64,000 nt of DNA. Source: Actinospineispora spinosispora DSM 44797 (GTDB lineage Bacteria; Actinomycetota; Actinomycetes; Mycobacteriales; Pseudonocardiaceae). Under the pieces are notes generated by a model. The model had not been told where the DNA came from. It saw only the letters and a list, made by a program, of their open reading frames with translations, and ran no database searches. A program made the translations under genes and the position numbers. Of the stretch, positions 24,177 through 30,846 are shown piece after piece (position 1 is the first letter of the stretch; each line of letters starts with the position of its first letter). The stretch spans positions 210,741 through 274,740 of the forward strand of contig NZ_KE386834.1 in NCBI RefSeq assembly GCF_000429025.1, read 5' to 3'.

Positions 24177-25220
24177 CTACCAGACCTTCCGATAGCCGGT
24201 GCTCAGTTCGCGGCCCTTGGCGCGCCACTTGGGTTCGGCGTCCAGCTTCTTCGCGGTGATGTTGCGCAGCCGTCGGATGACGCCGCCGTACGCGCCGCTC
24301 GCGGCGCCGGAGACCTTGCTGCCCGGCGGTGCGTCCATGAACGGCATGAACTTGTCCGGGAAGCCGGGCATCGTGCAGCCGATGCAGATGCCGCCGACGT
24401 TCGGGCAGCCGCCGACGCCGTTGATCCAGCCGCGCTTGGGCACGTTGCACTTCACGACCGGACCCCAGCAGCCCAGCTTCACCAGGCACTTCGGCGAGCC
24501 GTACTCCTTGGCGAACTGGCCCTGCTCGTAGTAGCCGCCCCGGTCACAGCCCTCGTGGACGGTGGCCTCGAACAGCCACTTCGGCCGCAGCTCGTCGTCC
24601 AGCGGGATCATCGGCGCGGCGCCGGTGGCCTGGTAGAGCAGGTAGAGGATCGTCTCGGACAGGTTGTCCGGGTGGGTCGGGCAGCCGGGCACGCACACGA
24701 TCGGGATGCCGGCCTTGGACTTCCAGTTCCAGCCGAGGTAGTCCGGGACGCCCATCGCGCCGGTCGGGTTGCCGGCCATCGCGTGGATGCCGCCGTAGGT
24801 GGCGCAGGTCCCGACCGCGAGCACGACCAGTGCCTTGGGTGCCAGCCGGTCGATCCACTCGCTCGTGGTCATCGGCTGGCCGGTGGCCGGGTCGTTGCCG
24901 AACCCGCACCAGTATCCCTCCGGCTTGATCGCCTCGTTCGGGATGGATCCTTCGATGACCAGCACGAACGGCTCCAGCTCGCCGCGTTCGGCCTTGAAGA
25001 ACCATTCGATGAAGTCGTTCACGCCGCCCACCGGGCCGTTGTCGAAGTCGATCAACGGCCAGTGCACGGCGACCTTGGGCAGTCCGGGGAGCGCGCCGAG
25101 CGCGATCTCTTCGATGCTCGGCTGGGTGGCGGCGGTCAGTGCGACCGAGTCGCCGTCACAGCTCAGTCCTGCGTTGATCCACAAGATGTGGACGGTCGGG
25201 TCTTCGCTCTCGGTCGACAT
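24177..25220 (-). CDS. hhyS: NiFe-hydrogenase small subunit, group 1h type
   Basis: This 347-aa subunit carries the Fe-S relay. There is no Tat signal peptide, as in other group 1h enzymes. The proximal-cluster motif, normally CxxC, reads LSCDGD: Cys21 is kept but the second position is Asp24, with Cys139 (VGTCATYGG) and Cys180 (PGCPTHPDNL) completing the set. A 3Cys-1Asp proximal cluster is established for the actinobacterial hydrogenase of Ralstonia eutropha and is linked to O2 tolerance. Further cysteines (HEGCDRGG, LGCWGP, GGCPNVGGICIGC) bind the medial and distal clusters. It is first in the reverse operon. Confidence 0.95.
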   Translation of the reverse strand: MSTESEDPTVHILWINAGLSCDGDSVALTAATQPSIEEIALGALPGLPKVAVHWPLIDFDNGPVGGVNDFIEWFFKAERGELEPFVLVIEGSIPNEAIKPEGYWCGFGNDPATGQPMTTSEWIDRLAPKALVVLAVGTCATYGGIHAMAGNPTGAMGVPDYLGWNWKSKAGIPIVCVPGCPTHPDNLSETILYLLYQATGAAPMIPLDDELRPKWLFEATVHEGCDRGGYYEQGQFAKEYGSPKCLVKLGCWGPVVKCNVPKRGWINGVGGCPNVGGICIGCTMPGFPDKFMPFMDAPPGSKVSGAASGAYGGVIRRLRNITAKKLDAEPKWRAKGRELSTGYRKVW

Positions 25221-25322
25221 CGGTGTCGCCCCTAACAGCGTGAGGGCACCGAAAACGGCAGCGGTGCCTGGCCTCGTGGTGGGAGGACCCCTGGTCTACT
25301 CCTGTCGGGCTAGCGCCGGTAA

Positions 25323-25336
25323 GTGACCGGGGTCAC
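25323..25336. promoter_or_regulatory. Candidate CRP/GlxR-type operator upstream of the hydrogenase
   Basis: The 14-bp sequence GTGACCGGGGTCAC has the form GTGA-N6-TCAC, the core of CRP-family sites. It lies 103 bp upstream of the hhyS start in the 242-bp divergent region shared with the FtsK-like cluster. Carbon- or cAMP-dependent control of H2 scavenging would make sense. Inference from motif only. Confidence 0.5.
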
Positions 25337-25462
25337 TAGAGGCGCGATGCATGCAGCGTCGACCTGCGGATTCACCGAGGTGGACCGCATGTCCTCCCCG
25401 CTGTGAGCACGGCGGGGGATTACTTTTGTTCCCACAGCCAAATGCGATCGTGAGGTGGGCTC

Positions 25463-25723
25463 GTGGCAAGCATCGGAGAAGCCGGCAGTGCGATGAAGCA
25501 GGCGGGTCAGAAGGCCGAGGAGAGCCTCGGCATGTTGCAGCAGGCGCAGTCGCACATCGAGGAAGCGCAGGCCATGATCCAGCGAGCGGGTGAGGGCAGC
25601 TCGCAGTCCGACGTCCAGGAAGCGACCAATCAGCTGCAGCAGGCGGCCAGCAGCCTGAACGACGTGCAGCAATTGGTGCAGGCGGCGGTCAGCACCACCG
25701 AAGGCATTTCGCAGCGGCTGTGA
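25463..25723 (+). CDS. Small all-helical protein, first gene of FtsK-like cluster
   Basis: This 86-aa protein is almost entirely predicted helix and rich in Gln, Ala, Ser and Glu: MASIGEAGSAMKQAGQKAEE, with later NQLQQAASSLNDVQQLVQAA. It has the size and helix-hairpin look of WXG100 secreted proteins, but there is no WxG motif. It resembles the small proteins encoded before FtsK/SpoIIIE ATPases in Streptomyces and relatives. GTG start with an upstream GTGAGG stretch; the stop overlaps the next start. It may be a substrate or adaptor of the ATPase. Confidence 0.75.
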   Translation: MASIGEAGSAMKQAGQKAEESLGMLQQAQSHIEEAQAMIQRAGEGSSQSDVQEATNQLQQAASSLNDVQQLVQAAVSTTEGISQRL

Positions 25724-25974
25724 GCGCGTCCATAGCTGAGGTCCGAGCCCAGCTCGCGGAGGTTTCGGAGCAGCTGCGCAACGCTTATCGTTGTGGACGG
25801 GATGCACAACAGCAGCTGGCTGAGGTGGTGGCGATGCTGACCGAGCTGGAACGGTCGCATCACGAGAAGCTGGTGTCGGCCGACCTGCTGCGCGCACACG
25901 AGGAATTGACGTCAGTTCTGGGGTTGATCAGCGGTGGAGCCGATGCGGTTGCGGCCCTCGACGCACGGATCTGA
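25720..25974 (+). CDS. Small coiled-coil protein, second gene of FtsK-like cluster
   Basis: This 84-aa protein is predicted helical with heptad-like spacing (IAEVRAQLAEVSEQLRNAYR, then DAQQQLAEVVAMLTELERSH) and a short C-terminal part. It starts with GTG overlapping the stop of the first gene and ends 16 bp before the ATPase. A heterodimer with the first gene product, in the manner of EsxA/EsxB, is possible. No known family was recognised. Confidence 0.75.
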   Translation: MSASIAEVRAQLAEVSEQLRNAYRCGRDAQQQLAEVVAMLTELERSHHEKLVSADLLRAHEELTSVLGLISGGADAVAALDARI

Positions 25975-25989
25975 GATCGGGCCCGGACG

Positions 25990-28770
25990 ATGAGCCGCCG
26001 GGGCGACCGGCGGACGCGCATCGACGCCGCGTTCGAGGAGTTCCGGCAGGCGGCAGGTGCCGCGTTGAGCGCCGCCGCCGCCGCGCGCGAGGCCACCCAG
26101 CTCGAACATGCGCAGACCATGTTCGAGATGTGGCTGCGGGCCGAGGGGCTGGACACGCTCGCGGCGAACCCGTCGTTCGAGCGGATCCTGCGCAACCCTC
26201 GGATGGCACCGCCGCTGAACCGGATGCTCGCGGACCGTCGGGCCACGTTCGGTGACTGGGTCACGACCGAACCTCCGAGGCTGGTCGAGCTGGTCGCCGA
26301 CGCCGCTCCCGGCGCGGCGGGCGACCAGGGTGACGGCTGGCTCGGTGAGGTCGGCAAGGTCGACGGCGGGGGACCGATTCCCCAGCTGTGGCGAGTCGGT
26401 TCGGCGGTCGTCGACGGAGCGCCCCGGCACCAGCCGTTCCCGGTGGCGGTGCCGCTGCTCGACGACTCGCACCTGGAGATCATCACCAACCCGGGGACCC
26501 AGGCGGCGGCCGAGGCGCTGATCGAGAACCTGCTGATGCGGGTGGTCAGCTACTTCCGGCCCGGCATGATCGCGCTGCACGCCTGGGACGTCGGTCAGGT
26601 CAGCGGCGCGACCCCCGGCCTGTACCCGCTGACCCGCTCCGGTGTGCTCACCGTGCACCACCCCGGCAGGCTCAGCGAGCTGCTGGAGGAGCTGTCCGAC
26701 CACATCCGGCGGGTGCACAACCGGATCCTGATCGACGGGCACCCGTCGCTGCGCGCGCTGAGCGCCGCGACCGGTTCGCGCACCGAGCCGTGGCAGGTCG
26801 CCGTGCTGATCGGCGGCGGGCAGGACCTTCGTGACGACGACCGCCGCACTCTGCAACGCGTCGCCCGCAACGGCCTGGCCTGCGGAATCCAGCTCATCCT
26901 GGTCGACATGCCGGTCGCGGTGAGCGCGCCGATGGAACGCCTCACCCTGATCGAACCGCCGCGCACCTGGACCGGTCCGATCAACGCCAGAAGCTCGATG
27001 ACCGGCACGCACGCCACGGTCACCCTGGACGCCCCGCTGCCGCGCGAACAGGTCACCGCCGCGTGCCACGCGATTTCCGACGAGCTGGAACGGGTGCGCA
27101 GCCGCATCGGGCGGTTCGGCGACCTGATGCCCCTCGAACCGAGGGACTGGTGGCAGGCCAGCTCCGTCACCGGGGTGCACGCCCCGGTCGGGTTCCGCGA
27201 CGGCCTGGTCATCGAGCTGGCGCTGTGCGACTCCTCGCCGCACGCACTGATCGGCGGCCCGAGCGGCTCCGGCAAGACGAACCTGCTGTTCACGATGATC
27301 GGTTCGATGGCGGCGCGCTACTCGCCGGACGAGCTGGAGCTGTACCTGCTGGACTTCAAGGAAGGCGTGTCGTTCGCCCAGTTCACCCCCGGCAGGCGCG
27401 ACCCCACGTGGCTGCCGCACGCGCGGCTGGTCGGCGTCAACATCAACACCGACCGGGAGTTCGGCCTCGCGCTGCTGCGGTTCCTTGCGGGCGAGATGCG
27501 CCGGCGCGCCGAGGCCGCCAAGTCCTACGAGGTCACGAAGCTCGAGGAGCTGAGGACCGCCGATCCGGAGGGTCGCTGGCCCCGGATCGTGGCGGTGATC
27601 GACGAGTTCCAGTACCTGTTCGCGGAGAAGGACGGCGTCACCAGGGAAGCGGTCATGCTGCTCGAGGACGTCGCACGGCGAGGCCGGTCACAGGGCATCC
27701 ACCTGGTGCTGTCCAGCCAGGACGTGTCCGGCATCGAGGCCTTCTGGGGCCGTCCGGCGATCTTCGAGCAGTTCGTGCTGCGGGTCGCGCTGCCCCGGTC
27801 CCGCAGGGTGCTCGCCGAGCTGAACGACGCGGCACTGTCGCTGCCCCGCTGGCACGCGGTGCTGAACCACGAGTCCGGCATCAAGCACGGCAACGAGGTC
27901 ATCCGCATCCCGGACGCCACCGCGAAGGGCACCCTGGACAAGCTGCAGGCCGAACTGTGGGAGATGCGGCCGGAGGATCTGCCGGAGCCTCGGCTGTTCG
28001 ACGCGGACCGCTCACCGCGACTCGCCGATCTGCTGGACGATCTGCCGCCAGGGCCCGCGCCGATGGCGGTGCTGGGTCAGCTGATGGACGTCGCGGGCAG
28101 CTCGGCCTCGGTCCCGATGGCCGCAACCCCCGGGCGCAACCTGGCGGTGATCTCGTCGGCCGTACCCGACGCGGCCTCGGTGCTCGGCGCGGCGGCATGG
28201 TCGCTGGCCCGCCAGCACGCCCCGGGGCAGGCGAGGTTCACCCTGGTCACGCTCGTGCCGGACGCCTCGGCGCCGGTCGACGAGCTCGCCGCCCGGCTGG
28301 TCACCGCCGGGCACACGGTGACCACCGTGGGCCTGGACGGCATGGCCGCGCTGATCGGGGAGCTCGCCGCCGACACCACAGGCAGGCTCACCGGCGGCGA
28401 GGCCCGCTCCGAGCCGCACTACCTGCTGCTCTACGGCGTCGACGGCGCGAGCGGGGTCCTGGAACAGAAGAACCCGGAGACCTTCCGCAGTGGCCTGGAC
28501 AGCCTGCGCCAGGTCCTCAAGAGCGGCCCGGAGACCGGTCTGCACGTGCTCGGCTGGTGGCGCAGCGTGCAGCGGCTGCGCGCGGTGCTGACCATGGGCG
28601 CCGGGGTGGACGACATCGGGTGCTGGGTCGCGTTCGACGTCCAGGGCGCCGAGCTGGGCACCCTCGCGCCGGGTCTGGCGACCTGGTCACCGCGCCCGGC
28701 ACGCGGGCTGATGTTCGACCGCTACACCCAGCAACGCCCGGAGGTCATGATCGTGCCGGACATCTCGTGA
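25990..28770 (+). CDS. FtsK/SpoIIIE-like ATPase with three tandem modules, soluble
   Basis: This 926-aa protein has an N-terminal helical region (1-60) and three ATPase-like modules. The central one is intact: Walker A GGPSGSGKTN (Lys429), Walker B AVIDEFQYLF (Asp538) and a sensor region HLVLSSQDVSGIEAFWGR, all typical of the FtsK/HerA family. The N-terminal module (about 155-310, LEIITNPGTQAAAEALIENL, then VAVLIGGGQDL) and the C-terminal module (about 695-900, LAVISSAVPDAASVLGAAAW, then YLLLYGVDGA) have lost the P-loop lysine. No transmembrane segment is seen. This mirrors EccC of type VII secretion but without membrane anchoring. The start ATG lies just after the second small gene, and the stop overlaps the fourth gene. 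Confidence 0.85.
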   Translation: MSRRGDRRTRIDAAFEEFRQAAGAALSAAAAAREATQLEHAQTMFEMWLRAEGLDTLAANPSFERILRNPRMAPPLNRMLADRRATFGDWVTTEPPRLVELVADAAPGAAGDQGDGWLGEVGKVDGGGPIPQLWRVGSAVVDGAPRHQPFPVAVPLLDDSHLEIITNPGTQAAAEALIENLLMRVVSYFRPGMIALHAWDVGQVSGATPGLYPLTRSGVLTVHHPGRLSELLEELSDHIRRVHNRILIDGHPSLRALSAATGSRTEPWQVAVLIGGGQDLRDDDRRTLQRVARNGLACGIQLILVDMPVAVSAPMERLTLIEPPRTWTGPINARSSMTGTHATVTLDAPLPREQVTAACHAISDELERVRSRIGRFGDLMPLEPRDWWQASSVTGVHAPVGFRDGLVIELALCDSSPHALIGGPSGSGKTNLLFTMIGSMAARYSPDELELYLLDFKEGVSFAQFTPGRRDPTWLPHARLVGVNINTDREFGLALLRFLAGEMRRRAEAAKSYEVTKLEELRTADPEGRWPRIVAVIDEFQYLFAEKDGVTREAVMLLEDVARRGRSQGIHLVLSSQDVSGIEAFWGRPAIFEQFVLRVALPRSRRVLAELNDAALSLPRWHAVLNHESGIKHGNEVIRIPDATAKGTLDKLQAELWEMRPEDLPEPRLFDADRSPRLADLLDDLPPGPAPMAVLGQLMDVAGSSASVPMAATPGRNLAVISSAVPDAASVLGAAAWSLARQHAPGQARFTLVTLVPDASAPVDELAARLVTAGHTVTTVGLDGMAALIGELAADTTGRLTGGEARSEPHYLLLYGVDGASGVLEQKNPETFRSGLDSLRQVLKSGPETGLHVLGWWRSVQRLRAVLTMGAGVDDIGCWVAFDVQGAELGTLAPGLATWSPRPARGLMFDRYTQQRPEVMIVPDIS

Positions 28771-29132
28771 CGGACACCGACCCTGCCCGGCGGTACAAGG
28801 AGATCACCTCGGGCATGAGCGACGCGGTCGAGGACATGCGACTGCGGGACGCCGCGCTGGCCAGGGCGTTGGAAGACCGGCTGGTCGAGCTGCAGGAACA
28901 GATGGAGGCCGCGGCTGACGCCGAGCTGCACACCCTGATCGGCGTGGAGCTCCAGTGGGAGACCGCGCTCACCGAGCTGTACCACGAGCAGTGGATGACC
29001 ATGCGCACCCTGCCGAAGCAGGACCCCGCGGTTCCACCGGGCAGGCTCGACTACCTCTACGACGTGACGATCCAACGTTTCGAGGCCCTGATGGAAGCCC
29101 TGCGCCAGAGACCTCCCCTGGGCCGCCGGTAA
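28767..29132 (+). CDS. Helical protein, fourth gene of FtsK-like cluster
   Basis: This 121-aa protein is predicted to be largely alpha-helical (SDAVEDMRLRDAALARALED, then RLVELQEQMEAAADAELHTL) and ends with RFEALMEALRQRPPLGRR. The GTG start overlaps the ATPase stop by 4 bp, so it is the last gene of the coupled unit. No signal peptide, membrane segment or catalytic motif was found. It could be a scaffold or an additional substrate of the ATPase. Confidence 0.7.
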   Translation: MTDTDPARRYKEITSGMSDAVEDMRLRDAALARALEDRLVELQEQMEAAADAELHTLIGVELQWETALTELYHEQWMTMRTLPKQDPAVPPGRLDYLYDVTIQRFEALMEALRQRPPLGRR

Positions 29133-29183
29133 CCCCGCTCCGCACGAGGAGCGAGGACGAAGGCAATCCTCAACCCGGCCAAC

Positions 29184-29391
29184 GGCTGAGCCGGCTCCGC
29201 AAGTCTCCGAAGGAGTTCCGGCGAAGGCCGGCGTGGTGAATGTCCGCAACAACCTCGCCAACGCCCCACGGCGATTCCTCAAGCGACGACAAGTGCGCGC
29301 CCGGCCGACGAAGGAGGCTTGTTTTTCCGGAAGCACCCCCGAAGCGAAGCGAGTGGGGTGGTTACGGAAAAACTCCGCGCGGAACAGGCCC
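29184..29391 (+). repeat. Terminal inverted repeat, left copy (about 208 bp)
   Basis: This segment is repeated in inverted orientation at 30577-30787. The first 66 bp are nearly identical, the middle 45 bp have diverged, and the last 100 bp are about 80 percent alike. It contains a hairpin, TTTTTCCGG ... ACGGAAAAA, around 29322-29371. The two copies bound a 1.6-kb segment with three genes. Confidence 0.85.
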
Positions 29392-29398
29392 AGCGGAT

Positions 29399-29569
29399 TC
29401 AGTCCTCGTCGTCGCGGGCCAGGAAGGTGGCCAGGCGGTCGATGGGGACCTCGAAGTCGGGGTTCAGGTCCACGAACGCACGCAGGCGTTCACCCAGCCA
29501 TTCGAACGACACCTGCTCCTCGCCGCGCCGCTGTTCCAGCTCTTCGATACCCCGGTCGGTGAAGTACAC
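29399..29569 (-). CDS. DUF6104-like small conserved protein
   Basis: This 56-aa protein reads VYFTDRGIEELEQRRGEEQV and ends RLATFLARDDED, the pattern of a small acidic protein conserved in actinobacteria (DUF6104). An in-frame TAG lies 5 codons upstream, so the GTG at 29569 is the only reasonable start. It is encoded antisense to the gap between the FtsK-like cluster and the LysM remnant, and inside the segment bounded by inverted repeats. Function unknown. Confidence 0.8.
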   Translation of the reverse strand: MYFTDRGIEELEQRRGEEQVSFEWLGERLRAFVDLNPDFEVPIDRLATFLARDDED

Positions 29570-29623
29570 GCGGAGACTCTAGAACACACCGGAGGCCGCG
29601 GCCTCGCGCCGTCGACCGCCGCG

Positions 29624-29833
29624 GACAACAAGATCACCAATATTCACAAGATTCGCGCAGGACGGCATTTGGCCGTGCGCGGTGCGCATCCGGGTGTCAC
29701 AGTGATCCAGCCCGGCAGTACCTTGAGCAAGTACGCGCGGAGTACGGGCAGCTCCGTAGCGGAGCTGATGCGGAAGAACCCGCAGCTGACCGACCCGAAC
29801 CGGATCCTTGCCGGAGGCCGACTCTATGTATGA
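29624..29833 (+). pseudogene. LysM protein remnant, N-terminally truncated
   Basis: The frame encodes the last half of one LysM domain (NKITNIHKIRAGRHLAV) followed by a complete LysM domain (VTVIQPGSTLSKYARSTGSS, then ELMRKNPQLTDPNRILAG). LysM domains bind peptidoglycan or chitin. No signal peptide or good start codon exists upstream, where the DUF6104 gene and repeat lie. A TTG at 29669, preceded by AGGA, could still produce a single-domain 54-aa protein. Its stop overlaps the next gene, which suggests past or present translational coupling. Confidence 0.65.
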
Positions 29834-30578
29834 AGCCGGGCCGGGGCCACGTGGCCCCGCGCGGGGCCACGGTGGCCCACGGCCAGGGGGGTCGTATCCG
29901 CCGCAGGGGGCGCCGGCACGGCCGGGTCCGCAGCGGGTGCCGTTCCACACCGCCCCCGCCGGGCGTCCGGCCACCGGCCCGCAGGGTCCGCCGAGGCCCG
30001 TACAGGCCCGACCGGTCCCGACGGGGCATCCCGCTCCGAGGCTGACCCCGAACGCCCGTCCCGAAGCGCCACGCGGCTTCACACCGCCAGGACGTCCGGC
30101 ACCGCGCGGTGACCTCACACCCTCGCGGAGCCCGCAAGAACCTCAGAACAAGCTCATCGAAATCCGGAACCGCGCCTGGGCGATCCTCGGCGCCGCGAGC
30201 CTGTTCACCGTCGCGATCGTGCCCGGCGCCGCCATGGCGGCCGGCGCGCTCACCGTCGCCGCCGACGCCTACTGCAGCTACGGCTCGTTCTGCCTCTACT
30301 CGGAGCCGAACTTCACCGGCACGAAGGTCGAGTACAGCCACGAGCAGGTGTTCTGCCAGGACAGCCACCCCGCGCTCGACGTCGCGACGGTGCTACCCCA
30401 GGGCGCACGCTCGATCGTCAACAACACCCGCACCGAAACCTCGGGCCTCGGCGTCAAGATCTACGGCGCCAACGACCACCTGGTGTTGACCACGGTCAAC
30501 CCCGGCGAGGAGAAGCAGGACCTGCGCACCGACGGCGCCCAGGACCTGCAGTCCCTCTGCGCCTTCCCCAAATCGTAG
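29826..30578 (+). CDS. Membrane-anchored protein with crystallin-like/I36 inhibitor-type domain
   Basis: This 250-aa protein has a Pro/Gly/Arg-rich cytoplasmic N-terminus (residues 1-115), one hydrophobic segment (AWAILGAASLFTVAIVPGAA, about 120-145) and an exported C-terminal domain. That domain contains YCSYGSFCLYSEPNFTGTKV and later SIVNNTRT, the pattern of beta-gamma-crystallin-like or peptidase-inhibitor family I36 proteins of actinobacteria, with paired cysteines. ATG 29826 has GGAGG at good spacing and overlaps the LysM stop. Function may be cell-surface calcium binding or protease inhibition (inference). Confidence 0.7.
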   Translation: MYEAGPGPRGPARGHGGPRPGGSYPPQGAPARPGPQRVPFHTAPAGRPATGPQGPPRPVQARPVPTGHPAPRLTPNARPEAPRGFTPPGRPAPRGDLTPSRSPQEPQNKLIEIRNRAWAILGAASLFTVAIVPGAAMAAGALTVAADAYCSYGSFCLYSEPNFTGTKVEYSHEQVFCQDSHPALDVATVLPQGARSIVNNTRTETSGLGVKIYGANDHLVLTTVNPGEEKQDLRTDGAQDLQSLCAFPKS

Positions 30579-30787
30579 GGCCTGTTTCGCGCGAAGTTTT
30601 TCCGTGACCACCCCGGCTCGCTATCGCTCGCTGGGGTGCCCCCAGAAAAACAAGCCGACTTCGTCGGCCGAGCGCGCGCTTGTGGTCGCCCTGGGAGCCG
30701 CCGTCCGGCTGGAGAGCCTGCGTGCGGACATTCACTACGCCGGCCTTCGCCGGAACTCCTTCGGAGACTCGCGGAGCCGGCTCAGCC
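30577..30787 (-). repeat. Terminal inverted repeat, right copy (about 210 bp)
   Basis: The reverse complement of this segment matches 29184-29391. It begins within two bases of the stop of the crystallin-like gene and includes the hairpin TTTTTCCGTGACC ... CAGAAAAA (30597-30649), which may terminate that gene. No gene is seen in it. Confidence 0.85.
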
Positions 30788-30799
30788 GTGGTGATGGCT

Positions 30800-30841
30800 C
30801 GTGAGTGGTGCGGGCGCCTATAGGCGCCCGCACCACTCACG
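30800..30841. terminator. Bidirectional hairpin, GTGAGTG family copy 4
   Basis: Perfect 21-nt arms meet without a loop spacer at 30820/30821. The outer part CGTGAGTG is shared with the family and the inner stem is GTGCGGGCGCCTA. It lies 5 bp after the KGD stop and serves this minus-strand gene and the repeat on its other side. Confidence 0.85.
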
Positions 30842-30846
30842 ATGGG

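Noticed and set aside
25463..25974. The small helical proteins as true WXG100 ESX substrates
   Set aside because: No WxG motif or C-terminal YxxxD/E signal was found, and no EccB, EccD or mycosin gene is present, so only a general resemblance is claimed.
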